A stretch of DNA of 64,000 nt from Archilochus colubris (taxonomy: Eukaryota; Chordata; Aves; Apodiformes; Trochilidae), in assembly GCA_023079485.1 (NCBI GenBank), contig CM041090.1:31956874-32020873 (forward strand), read 5' to 3'. How positions within the stretch are numbered: position 1 is the first letter of the stretch; the number at the start of each line of letters is the position of its first letter. Made by a program: the position numbers and the translations under genes. This document shows, in pieces, positions 23,904 through 36,715 of the stretch. The notes beneath the pieces are model-generated. The model was not told where the DNA came from. It saw nothing but the letters and a program-made list of their open reading frames with translations, and made no database searches.

Positions 23904-26900
23904 TACTCAACTACTTCCTTGTGTGAGATGACTCATTTTATTAATTTGATAGTTTATAGCCACATATGTCTTTTGAGTACAAGCCAGTCAACAAACTAAC
24001 AAAAATCTATGCAAAACAATTGAAGGGTGAGAGGTCTATTCATTAGAGATGATCTGTGGGTTTTTATATACCAAAGAAGACTGTAAATCTGCTTTGCACC
24101 TCACGGTCTATTCATCTGAACTTTTGACAGGGGACAGATGTTTTTCCTCACTGTATGAAATTCTTAGGGACAAAATAATTAAAATGTAGTGTATACTGCT
24201 GCTAGAGGCTGGGATCAAAAACAGCCCAAAAAACAACAGTTCTTTAGAAGACAAAAGGGAGTGTGTACTTCCTGCCTACTGTGTTTCTTTAGATGTTAGG
24301 AAATCTCTGCTTCTGATTTTAGTGACTTATTATAGGTATTTACAAATGGAACCAGGAGTTTCCCATGCAAAAAAAACAGAAACAAAAAACAAACTAACAA
24401 AAGCTCTTTGCAAACTATATACCTTCTCTAACTCTAAGTTAAATATCTTCCTGCTTACCTTTACTTAGGCTACTATTCTCAATTGGAATCCTGCCAGCAG
24501 TATAAATACAGGACTGAAAATTGATGGTAGATATTTTTCCTTTACCTTTTGACTCACTCCTTTTCTTAGAAAACAATCATTAACATTTTGTGCTAAGACA
24601 CCTAGATGCATTTGTCTATCATTCATTTCTTGTTATTCTGCATTTCAAGAGAAAGTTGAGGAGAACTCAGGAGCCACTTCATGCAATGAAATAATATTTC
24701 ACATCCTGATGGCTGTTGCCACCTGAAGAAGTAATTTAAAAATGTGAATGGTTTCAACATCCAAAGCTTCTTTTAAGCTGCCCATTTTAAAGGTCATTAT
24801 AAAGGTGTACGATTAACTCTGCAGATGTTCTCAGGACCAGATGTGGAGAGTGTTATGTAGAATGTGCCAAAAGATGTCTGGACCATTCTAGCAGTTTAAC
24901 AGTAGATGTTATTGTGAATTCTTGAATTTCCTGGTATAGACATAACCCATGGAGAAATGAGATAAACTGGGCAACCTGAAGGATTATACGGTTTTCCTCA
25001 AAAGATTCCTCATTGATTATTTTTAACACATCATCAAGAAACACAAAGTAATGCTAAGTAGTGTTTGTAGATCTGAGGGAAAATTATAGAAAGCACTTGA
25101 AGCATATATGCAGTTTTGATAAACTCTAGAAGGCTCAGACCACATAGGTCTTCATGGATTTGGTATCCCTAAAAATATTGACCCTTTCTCCTATTTAATT
25201 CTCACAAAATTTACACTATTGACCAAAGAAATTTCATGTATGGTAGCAAACTTACTGCCAATGAGACCTTTTAGGCCTCACAGATAAAATAACCAAAGCC
25301 ATTGGCATGCACCACTAACCTGAGCACACACCATCATGCTGTGTCTATAGAGAAAGGTGAGCTGGGTCATCTGATAGTCCGTTCTACTTTTCCCTTACGG
25401 TTCTACAAATGATGCAGGTTTTCAAAGGTATGTAGTGCTACATAACAGACTATTTTTAATGCAAAGAGATCTATTTCAGTTATCTGGGAGCTCTGAAATA
25501 GAACAGAGAAGAATGAGGCTGTCAGTGAGACTGTGATCTTCATCTGGGTGTTTGCCACACTGAGTCATGAGATGTGCTGCTGAGAACTCCAATCAGTTCT
25601 ATATGCACAAAATCTCTTTTTATAAAGCATCAACTAGAAGAGCACTTGGGATGTTTCCCTTGCTAGGAAATTCTAGATGGCCTCAGAAAGGCAGCTTGGT
25701 CCTTGTACAGGTACAATATTATTTGTACCTGTGTACTCATCTTCCCCCTCACAGGAGGGCCACTGCCTCATGCTTTGTATTTCATGAGTGCTGATCCCCT
25801 ATGGAACTATTTTATTGTTTCCCATGTGTCCCTGTTCTCTAGTGTCTATTGTTCAAGTTCATTTATGAAGACAAACAAATTACTTTCCATATGGAAAACT
25901 GAAATTTTGAGGGACGTCTCATGGAAATTTTTTATTTCCCTTGAAAGTGATGGTAAAAGCTTTCAGCAGCACAAGGGAAATTAAGTCCATTTCTCAGTGA
26001 AGTTCAGGGCCTCACTGCTCTCCAGTTTGGGCTCACCTCTCTCCTGAAGGTTAAAAAGCTTTGATGCCCTGATGGAGTCTTGGACCAAGTCTTCCCTCTT
26101 AGGCAGCGGAGGCGGCAGGCAAGTCCTGAGGAAACAAGCCAGCCATGAGACCTGTTAGATCATGAATGAAAATATATCTTGAATGACTAACAATTTTACT
26201 TTTTTCATGTGAGAGAGAGTTATCTTTTTCTTGAAGTTGTCTGGCCACCTATAATTGCAAAGTACTGTACAAAAAAATCCAAGTACGTGATATACAGCTT
26301 TCAGTTTCACCCATTTTGTGAAAGAGAAGAAAGACTTAATATTGCTCACCATCTTATAGCTTTTATTGTTCATAATGAATATTCAGCATGATGTGTTTCC
26401 AGGAACTTTGCTAAAAATAACACAGTATCTTTGTTTTAAAAAGTGATGAGCATAATTGTGAAGATTGGCTTACATGTTTTTCCTTCCTCTTCTTCGGTCT
26501 GGTTTGTTAACCCCTTGTATGGTAACACTTCTGCTTGCCACCAAACTGTCACCCCTCAGCAGAAAAAGCAGGGTTTACAGTATCCTCAGTCCTCCTTATC
26601 CTTCCACTGGATTCTCCTTTTTGTCATCTCTTTCAAAAATCACAGTGTGTGATTCAGTCTTTCCAGTGAGTGCATCTGAACAGCAACCACCCTCAGATCA
26701 TTTATCCCTTATCAGAAATGGATCTGTTGATACCTGACAGAATGACATTTGTCCTTTGTAGTAGGAGGACAAGTGATCTGGTTTCCAGTTATGCTCAGTT
26801 TGCTACCCAGGATAATTCCCTCACCTCAGATCCTCCCTCCTAAACTACTCTTTCCAGTTTACGTTATGTAGTTAATATTCACTATTACAAGGACTATGTT

Positions 26901-29900
26901 TCATTTACTATCTTTTTGTTCAAGTTCATCCTGTTGATACATTTTATAATTTGTCAGCAATCACTGATTCTTCTGATTTCCTTTTTTTTCCTTAGATTTT
27001 ATTTTCCAAAGGGACTCTGCCTATAATCCCCAGAATCTCTCAAAGCCTAATTTGGGAGCTGATTACTCTTATTGTGTGAACTTACTCTTTTTTTAGAGTT
27101 AGAACTGTGAACTATTAGTTAGAACTATTTCATGTGCCCTTTCATTCCATTTCCATCTTCATATTCATGTCAAATTCCTTTTTATTTTTCAGGTTCATAT
27201 ATAAAACCAGACATTTGCCATATTATAATTTCCTTTGTACTGAACCAGAGAAGAGCTCCCAGCATCTTTCAATTCAGTGGAGGTGGCCAAAGTGCTTTCT
27301 AAGATATGAATAACACAAGTTCAGGTCACACTAAATCTGAGTAAAACATGACAGTCTCCAGTGTGACTCTCTCTGGCAGAATGGGTCTTCCACCAAAAGA
27401 AATTTAGAGCTCAAATCAGTCTTTTTAATCTACTCTGAAGTACAATCCTGTGGCAACTGGGTTTTCTGAGATGAGAGCCTAAGAGTAACATCTGTATGGC
27501 CGTCAGAATTTGTCTGAATTTCCTCTTGAAAGTTTCCCTGATGCAAACATTTTCTTATTAAGAGTTTCAGCTACAAAATGATAGTATTGGCCACTGTGGG
27601 AAGGAGGGGAAGGGCTGGGAATCTGAGTCAAAGCATTCCTAACCAGGATGATTTTTATTTAAACAGTACAGATCTACCTTCCAGCTACATGTGTCAAATG
27701 TTGGCTTCTACACAAAGAAGAGGAAGTGGGATTGTTGTTATCACTTCAAGTGCAATGTTGGAGAGCTCATAAAACAGCTTCAGTTATGGAATACAACAGA
27801 TGTCACCAGACTGTGATTAATTTAGAGTTTTAAAATTTGAGGTATCTGATTCTTCCTAAGAATGGTGAGCAGACAGGGTAGATAGACAGGTAGGGGAAAA
27901 AAAAAAGGCATTCTGCTCTGACCTGCAGTTTTAAATAAACTCATTTAAAGAAGTGTGCTTATCTGTCACACTTAGACCTAAATGCAGACTGACAAAGAAA
28001 CTAAGAGTGTCATCTATCAGCTTTGGGTACAATTTGGTGCAGTCTTATGATTCATGCAGAGATGAAATGTGGTAAACAAAGACTGCATAAAATTAATAGT
28101 GTAATTTAGGGTTTAGCGAGGCATCTGGCTCTAATTTTAGATAAGTTAATTCTATTTTTTTTTTTTCAATCACCATCTTTTGTGGAGCAAAAGCCAATAC
28201 ACCAATAGCAAGACACTCCTTGCTTAAACCTTAACAAATGCTTAAAGCATGCCAAATGTAAAAACAGAGAAGGATGCACATGGCTTCAGAAGCCTGCAGT
28301 TGAACATCACAGAATTAGTGTTACATTATGAAAATAAGTGACATTATGAAATATGTGCAGGGCAAGTCTCTCTGGTTACATTTTACCCTGGTCTAAGTGG
28401 CTATCTCTCATGAAGTAAATATTTCAGATTTCCCCATGTAGTGGACCCACAGAGAGAGAGATAGCATGGAATGTTACAAGTATCTTAGCTCTGTTGATAT
28501 ATTAGCATGGTTGAAAACAGTGTTTGTTCTGTTTGTAGTGTTAACTTATGTCCTGCTTAGAGAAAATAAAATTTCTCTAGACAACCTGAATAAACCAAAA
28601 ATGTGGTATTAATATATGTGCCACTATTATTGAGTTCACTTCTTATATGAAGGTAAAATTGATTTATAAGCTTTAGTCTCTATTAAACTTGAACATCATT
28701 TTCTTGAGCATTTATAAATGCTTCTGCTGGCTTGTGTTTATGCATGATCATATATGCAGAAGTTTGTGCTTGACTCTGCAGCTCTGAGCTCAAGCCAGAA
28801 GTGATCCAGAACAGTAAGAGAATGCAGGACAAGGCTGCACCTCTCAGCTCAGCCCTGCACAGCTACAGACATGGTAACAGCAGTTCAGAAAGTCACCAAT
28901 GAAGTTTGGGAGGGAAGTGAAAGCCAACATAAATAAGCAAAACAAACTCTTCTCCCTTGAGGAGGGAGTAACGTATTGAATGGAGATCTTTGGTACAGAA
29001 GAGCTGCAATGCTAACAGGCTGTTTTCTCTTGACAGAGTCTGATTCTCTTTAACATGTTTCCAATCACTCTTCCTCATAGGAATGGTATAGCAACACTGA
29101 AAATTTTGATATATTCTCATCATAATTGAATAGGTTCATTAAGGAGCATGTTATACATTTTGCACTTTAGTTTTTTTTCCCTGTAAGCTTTCAGGTAAAG
29201 ATTGTGAATGGTTGCATTAGTCTCAAAAAAGAGGTTGCCAGCTGATAAGCAAAATATTTTTTTATAGTCTTATCCCGTTCTAACCAAGGATGTTGGTAAG
29301 GCCATTATACAGATAAAGAGTGACAAATCAGCTTCCTTTCTGACTTCTGCCAGTTCACATGTCATGTGGTATATTACATGTACATTTTCTATTTGGTCTG
29401 AAGGAATTTCTTGCTTTTTTCTGAAGTAGTCAAGAGGCATTTTCAGTTTTGCTGTTCCTTAATATTCAAAGCCTCTTTATACCATATTCCTTTCTTATAC
29501 TTTTCTTTTCATATATATTCTTTTTCTTATACTTTTTTCAGGGGAAATCCCCCATCCATGGAAAAGCACACAACATAACATATGTGTAGGCAAGTATATC
29601 AAAGAAAAGGCCAAAATTGGCCTCTTTGTCCAGGCTAATTCTTCTTGTATCATCAAATTTCTAACCACTCCTCCAAATTACTCTCCATGAATCATCTGGA
29701 AAAAGATATTTTCCAAATCTTACAACAGCATTAGTAAATACTACTATCTTACCTTTTGTCAGTTAAAGTCCTTAAGAGGATAAATGTTGGTCAAAATACT
29801 TGATTTTCAGAGCCAGGTTGTGTCTTCTCCATCCCTTGTGAGCAGTACTGATAGCCCTAGGAAAAACCCATACCTCTCTAGGAGCCACCACTCTCTTTAG

Positions 29901-31507
29901 TCAGATAGTGGAAGACTTATTTTTCACTCTTGACTTCAAAGCAGTCTTTTGCCAGCCTTTGAATTTCTGATTGTTTTTATGGACATAATTAAATCCATGT
30001 GCAAAATGAGAGCCTTAGATTATGTTTAGCCTGTAAATTTAGAATGCATCTTCAGATGTTATTACCCTTTTTATGATATCTAAAAGACCTGTATATTTTC
30101 CCAACCTGAATTCTGTAATGACTTACTGGGCAAAATTATTTTTCATTAGTCTCTTTTTTTAATGAAAGTTTTGTTACTGTGATTCTTTTGCCACAAGTCA
30201 AATATATTCAGAAATCATTTCATTTCCTACTGTGACATTTCCCATTAAAATGTTGAGTGTTCGTACTAAGATTTATTTTTTTTAAAAGCAAACACTTTAT
30301 GGTTTTCAGTATACTGAACCAGCAGTCTATTTATGTACCCTGAAATCTCACTGTTCAGCCTCTGACACTTGGTCCTGTGAGTCACCCAAGGTGGGTGAAT
30401 TGGTGTTATCATCTCCATGGACAGGGAAGCCAAGACAAATATAGGGTATGAGTTGGTGCAGTGCAGAATAATGACAGCTTCCACTGACTTCAGTAGCTCC
30501 TGCTGCTTATCAGTTCTAAAGATCAAGCTACTTGTTTTGACTGCTAGACAAAGATAGACCTGTTTTTTTAATGAGTTTTGTCCTTCTGAAGTGTCATATG
30601 AAAGCTGTTAAAAATTATTCTGGGGAATACTGTGTTACTCTATACCAGAAACTTCATAACATAAGTTTAACACTTTGATTAATATCAGGTGAGAATTAAC
30701 AAAGTAAAATCTCTAGCAGTCATTCTTGTATTTGCAATCTTTCTGGTTCAGCAAGGCGAAGAAACGAAGACAAATGAAAGATTTTAGAGGTCTCATCTTC
30801 TGCCACATGACTGTATTTTTGTGCCCAAAGTCCTATCCTTTTTTTTGCTGTGTCAAATACTCTTACACCTGGTACAAAAACTAACCCAGCCTTCAGCTAG
30901 CATCCCAAAGGCAACACAGAAGCAATTACATCTTTATGACTCAAAGATTCAATAATAAACAACAAATACCTAGCAGGGCAGCAAAGCTGTTAACCAGTTG
31001 ATTAAATCCCAGAGAGTCTTAGGTACTTACACTTGCTCTTAAACACTTTGCTGAACAGGGATAGAATGCTGATCTGAGGCCACCAACGTTATTAGTTTCC
31101 ATGCCAAAGTTCTCCAATCCCAAACATGTATGAAGGTCACTAAACTGTGCTTTACTTCATAGTCGACTTGATTCTACTAATAAGAATACTTTTTTCACTG
31201 GTGGTAACATCCAAAAAGAATAACTGGATATGGAGGGAAGAGTTTCATGTTTCATTTAATGCATCAGCTCTTTTTATGCCATGAGAAATTTACATTTTTT
31301 ATGAAGGCAGCAAGACACTATGTTTCAGATTATTTTTTCTCTTGGGTTTATTGCTGGGAAGATGGAAAGAGGGTGCTATTGCTTTTATTTCTACATACCT
31401 GTGATAATGATAAATTTTAATTCAATAAAATAAAAGAAGGAGTTTTTCTTACCAGCAAAAACATTTCTTCTCACAGAACCTGAAGACAGTGGCTGAAAAT
31501 ATTTTCA
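23904..31507. other. Unique AT-rich non-coding sequence
   Basis: No gene or recognised transposon. The part at 27930-28140 has mixed composition rich in homeobox-like TAAT words and could be conserved non-coding DNA. A duplicated TTCTTATACTTTT word lies near 29493 and 29526. Short A-rich runs occur near 24369-24400 and T-runs near 28157. Confidence 0.5.
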
Positions 31508-31525
31508 TGTACATCATGATGTACA
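31508..31525. repeat. 18-bp perfect palindrome TGTACATCATGATGTACA
   Basis: The 18 bases read the same on both strands without a spacer, in mixed-composition DNA rather than an AT tract. It includes the palindromic TCATGA centre. It might bind a dimeric factor or be fortuitous. Confidence 0.6.
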
Positions 31526-31603
31526 AGATCACACAATTAACTACTTGTTTCTTTAAAGTTATATCCAGTTAAGTTCAAGATATTTTGATTGACAATCCTC
31601 CCT

Positions 31604-31649
31604 AAAAAAAAAAAACAAAAACAAAAGAAAACAAAACCCCCCCACAAAA
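31604..31649 (+). repeat. A/C-rich low-complexity tract
   Basis: A run of twelve A is followed by CAAAA-type units and a run of seven C. No retroposon body is recognisable upstream. Confidence 0.7.
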
Positions 31650-34600
31650 CTACTTATTTCCAGCTGCTGCTGTTTTAGTGTGTCAGCCTAGGTTTGTCTC
31701 AATAAAACGCAAAAAAAAAAACAACACATTAGGTGGCATTGTAGACACTGGGGGGGTTTAAGGAATATTTTCAAAATATTCCTTTTTTCTCCCTCAATAT
31801 AACTGCAGAGACTGCATTTCATCCCCATGCCAGCAGAAGCAAGAGTGCCTTCATGGATTACGAAGGCAGAGATCAATTATTCATGGCTGATGAATTTGTT
31901 GAAGGATGCTTAAACATTTATCTTCCCTCATCACCCAGATGGAATCTGTATGCTATCCCTGTGATGAAGGTAGCTTAGGTACTGACGCAGTGAAGTACTT
32001 GCAGGTGTGGATTTTTTCAGGGCAAAGGGGCAACAAAGAAGAGAGAGAATTAAAAAACAAACAAACAAAACAACAACAACAAAAAAAGACTTCCAGAGAT
32101 AAATAAGGTCCCTCGTACCACATTCATAAAGAAATGGCTTTGGGATTGTCTACCCAGACTACAGAATTCTTGCTAATAGCTAGTTGCCAAAACAGATGCC
32201 CTGATTAATGAGAACAGATGGATTTCTCCAGAGGGTGTGCAGATTTAGCAGCATTTTCACTAAATGAAATGCTAATGATCTGGCACTGTGCTCCTTTGTG
32301 TAGATTAGACACCAGTAATATTATTTTATTTGCATTTGGCAGTTAGAATTATCTATCTTGGAATTTTCAGGTATAATGTACTAGTATTTTGCATCAGCCC
32401 TACCTCACTAAAAGCTGTACATTAATGGCCCAAATGCATCTGCTAGATTTCATTGCTTGCAATCTCTTTTGATAGATTATACTTTTCTTATAAGTTGTCC
32501 TCAAGATCTAGAGCAATAACTCTGGGTTGCATTTTTAAAAGGCAGTTTTCCAAGGCAAATGAATCTCTTGATTAAGACTGGTAAAGTATAAGTTTCCATT
32601 AAATACTTTCACTTTCACATGAAGCACAAGCAAGGTTTGTTTGATTTCCTACAGTTTTAATGTAAAATTAATCTGAAAATTTTCTAGTACAGACATTGTG
32701 GAATAGGTATTTGTTCCCCAAATCTGCTATTCATCAATATTTCTGGTTAAAAAAGAAAATAATACAGATTTTATATTTTTAATTCCTAATGAATTCTGCT
32801 CTAAAGTAGTCAATTCAAATAATTTTCTTATATTAATCTAAAAATTTTCTTTGGCACAATGTAATTTTTTGTTGGTTTTATTCTTCTGATTTGCCAATAT
32901 GCCTATTTGAAGATAATTCTGCTGTTTGAACAATTCACACCTGCCTAGATATATCTGTAATCTCTTTTGTTTCTGGAAAGACTATGATAAAATAAAGGAG
33001 AATAACTCAAGAATTAATTTCATTATTTTAGGGCTAATCTGATTTCTCCGTAGAAAAAACAATGTCATTTATTTTAAGAGAAGGATCCTGAGCAACAGCT
33101 CATTTAAAAGAATTTACATTTACAGTCTAGCAGATAAGTAAACCACAAACAGCTGTTTTTTGTTTTTTGTTTTTTTTTTTTCACTTGTATACAAATGTTT
33201 CTGCTAAATATTACTCCTTTTGGAGTCATAAAAAATCCACAAATTTATTCAGGAAATCTTGCAAATGTGGGAACCAGGTGTGGGTGTTAAAACTAGAGAC
33301 CAGGATTAGAAAGTTGACAGAACAATACAATGCTGTAACAAAGATAAGGGCACTTGTAATTTAATTTAAAATCATCATAGTGACAGGCTGGTAAATTTGC
33401 AACTGAAATATCTCACATAAATAAATAAATTCAAATGCTCAGGTACTGAATGCTGGTACAAAGAAGGATAAATCAATAATAGCCAAATGTGAGAATATAT
33501 TTTGAGCAGTAGAGCCTGAAGAGACTACTAATAGCATGAACCAGTTCTATAAATGGTGACCACAGCTGAAGAGTGTCAGCATGGCAGGGAAACCAGAGAA
33601 TTTGTTGAGTGGTCTCACAGGAGAGCCTGGCAAGTGGCAGGCAATCTCATTTTGTTCTAATATCACTGTACCACTGGTGATCTGCCAACCTGTGACTTTG
33701 CATAACATTTTGTCAGGAGTATTAGATTAGTGGCAGACTGTCCAGTCCATGGCACTACGCTCAGGAAAAGTGGGCAGCTTAAAATAACTCAAATTTGATG
33801 CAGAGTTTCCATATTTCAATTAAAGAAAGGATGGGAGACCACTTGGAGAAGATACTTGATGATTACTTCTCTTTTGGAATTAATTTTCTATGACAGCTTT
33901 CTTGCCCCTTCTAAGTCCATTTCACAGGCACTCCAGGTTCTGTTCTTCTGCTTTCTTATTCAGAGCACTGTGTGTTATCTTGCCGATACACCTTACAGAA
34001 ATCTAAGCTACGTTGACACTATTGCATTCACCAACTAAATTTATACTCTCAAAAAAAAAAAAAGTACCAGATTTGACAGCTTCTTGATGCTATGAATTAA
34101 TGCTGATTGACATTAATTATATTTTCTGCCTTTACTTACTTATTAATCACATAAGTTTCTTGTTCACTTTTCTCCTTCTTTGGGTTTGTGTAGGACTTCA
34201 GATCTGATCAGAAAAAAACTTAAAATAAGGCAATGTGGGATGATGTGATTCCAACTTCATAAACAGGCAGAAATGCAAAATTCCTGGAGTTAAATAACTA
34301 AATTTGCTAACTAGCAAGTGCAATTCCTCTGTTCCCATCTCCCATAGTAAATATATCAAACAACCAAAATTCATCTTCAACTCTTAATTGAAAGTACCTG
34401 GAGTGCATTAATGATCACCAGGACGAAGGCTGGTTGTAAACCCCCAAATGTAGTTGTAATGCAGAGAGCTGGCCCACAAGAAAAAGAGGATGTGGACTAG
34501 GTCCTGTTCCATGTTAGAGTCTGCTTAAAACCATTGAAATTCGGGCGTTTTACTGCAGAAGTGAAAGGTGAGTCCCATTTTGGTACCGATGCTGAAGACC

Positions 34601-35849
34601 ATTTGCTGCTTCAGCCTTCTTAAACGTGATGCAAAGTGACTATAGTGTCATAAGTGAGGCCTGTATATGACACTAGGAAATGTGGACCACTTCCTTTATC
34701 TGTTGCACTCAAAAGCATCAGGAAGTGGTTTTTGGATTTTAATTGAATGTGGCCATAAATGAAGCCATCTGTGCTGCTTGCTTTGCTGTCTGCCATTAAA
34801 AGATGAGTCCTGACCATATGATACTCATGCTGCATTAACTTCCTGATTGATTTCACATATGTTTCAGGCCAGCAGGGTGAACACTGTTTTTCCTTGCTCT
34901 CTCTTCCCCTCCAAAAACAGTGTGGAAACATCTTCTCTTGGACTGTGGCCCCCAAGCCTGTGTGGTGTTGCAATCAGGCGTCACCATCCTAGAGACAGCT
35001 GACTGCCCTCCATGCTACAGCAGACTTTCATGCAGAGGCAGCTCTCCACTATGATCCTGCTGATAGATAGAGTAGCCTTTTGGCTCTCTCCTACTTCAAA
35101 TGCTTCATGAATAAATTTTATAGTCCCTGAATTGGCAGAAGTATCTTGTGAGGAAATGGTACTTTATTACATTTTCTATAAAAGTGCCAAGACAAAAATA
35201 TTTACAAAGGTAGAAATGAAACTGCTGGAAAGGAAGAGGGAGCTTGAAGTTGTCAGCCATCTCTAGATTATGTTTTATTGTTATTTTCTGGCACTATCAT
35301 GATTACTCTGTTAAATGGCCACCTTGTAATAAACAGCTTCTTTGGCAAATTACCATTAGAATTAAAGAAAAAACTTTGAGTTCACACATGAAACTAAAAG
35401 TATTCAAACAGATCTGATTTGTTCTAACATAACCTGTGTTGGCTTCCTTGTATGTACAGTTTACATCAAGTTAAGATAGCTGAAGTATTGAAGAAAAAGT
35501 TTAGAATATAAATAACTCAGGTCTATATCAGATTAGTATAAGCACCACATTTTTGGTTTTGGATGCACTCCAGCAGCTTCTGACACTGGTGGAAAGAATG
35601 CTGTGAGCTTTGATATATCTACAAACCCAGCTCAGTCCCTGAATGAAATATAGTGAGAGAGAACTAATTCTTATAACCAGATAATAATGAACACAAAGCC
35701 CATCTTTAAACATTTCCATGATCATAGTTATGTGACAACTGCAAACCAAAGTTGTACAGTTTACAAGGAAAAAAACCTTTTTATTTTCATTTTGCAAAAT
35801 CAACCTGGGATTAGAGACCTAGGTGGATTTTTTTCCAGCTCATTCATTA
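31650..35849. other. Unique non-coding sequence, partly regulatory-looking
   Basis: No gene supported. 32052-32088 is a (CAAA)/(CAA)n tract and 33157-33181 a T/G-rich tract. The 32230-32720 stretch has little simple sequence and many homeodomain- and POU-like words such as CTAATGAT, ATTTGCAT and GATTAAG, as seen in vertebrate conserved non-coding elements. A strong splice-donor-like AAAGGTGAGT lies at 34564-34573, but no coding exon can be traced to it. Confidence 0.45.
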
Positions 35850-35945
35850 GCTTGGGAAAAAAGTTACAAACACAGAGCAGCTACAGCTTGGCTAACAAGT
35901 CTGTAAGTGATGTGTGAGGCAGAATCTGAACCTAGCTCTCATTCT
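35850..35945 (+). repeat. Possible old tRNA-derived (MIR/CORE-like) SINE remnant
   Basis: The stretch GCTTGGCTAACAAGTCTGTAAGTG...GGCAGAATCTGAACCTAGCTCTCATTC has the order of the central-to-3' part of MIR-type SINEs: a cleared-antigenic-like AAGT..TAAGTGG..CAGA..GAACC..TCT pattern. About 60 bases can be followed and many positions differ. It may be coincidence. Confidence 0.25.
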
Positions 35946-36670
35946 TAAAAGTTTAATTGGCTCCCTGGGGGAAACTGTCAAGAAAAGAAACAGGATTTCT
36001 CAAAAAGGACTCTGGATTTGAGGTGGCCTAAAAGCAGCTTCAGATCACAGGAAATGTAACCCTCAGCTCTCTGCGTTGCTTTATTCATTCATCTTGAAAA
36101 CAGGATTTTAGAAAATTTGTGAGCACACAGCAAATATTTGTTGTTTAACTGAAAATAAATTACTGGGACTAGCATGCTGCTAGGTCAAATGTTTGCAGGC
36201 TTACCCCCACCTTGTTGCCACAAACACTATGGACAAGTCTTCCATGGACAGGAGACATCAGGGGAGAACTTTATTACTTAGGATAGGCTGATCCTTATTT
36301 TCATCAAGCTGCTATTTTCAAAGTCAGGGGTTTTTTTTTGTTTTTTCTCCACAGATTCTTATATCTTCTCATGTCAGCATGTGTCTCTTGAGACTTTGAG
36401 TTACTAATTATTCCACAATTAGTGCTCTGACTGTAGGGTTTTTTTATCTTACATGGTCTTGCTTTATAGGCTTTTTCATTTACAGATTGGCAATGATTTT
36501 GGTAGTAAATCTGAGCCAATGCTATGTAACTGAACGTCTCAAAACTAAATCCCTCCTCACAAAGGCACAGTTTTTCAAGGAGAGGATAAAGAACTTCAGA
36601 CACCATTAGTCCCTGTTTCTTCTGCTCTTGTGCCATCATCTTCTATGGAGTTCCTGGAGTGCCACAGTTA

Positions 36671-36715
36671 GGAAGGCTAGGAAAGGAAGGAAAGGAAATA
36701 TGAAGGAAAGGAATG
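36671..36715 (+). repeat. (GGAAA)n purine-rich tract
   Basis: About 45 bases of almost only A and G, with repeating GGAAA/GGAAGG units. It is an imperfect pentanucleotide microsatellite. Confidence 0.7.

Noticed and set aside
34550..34580. Splice-donor-like AAAGGTGAGT, possible exon end
   Set aside because: No open frame with coding character ends there and no matching acceptor can be justified. Such words occur by chance in 64 kb.
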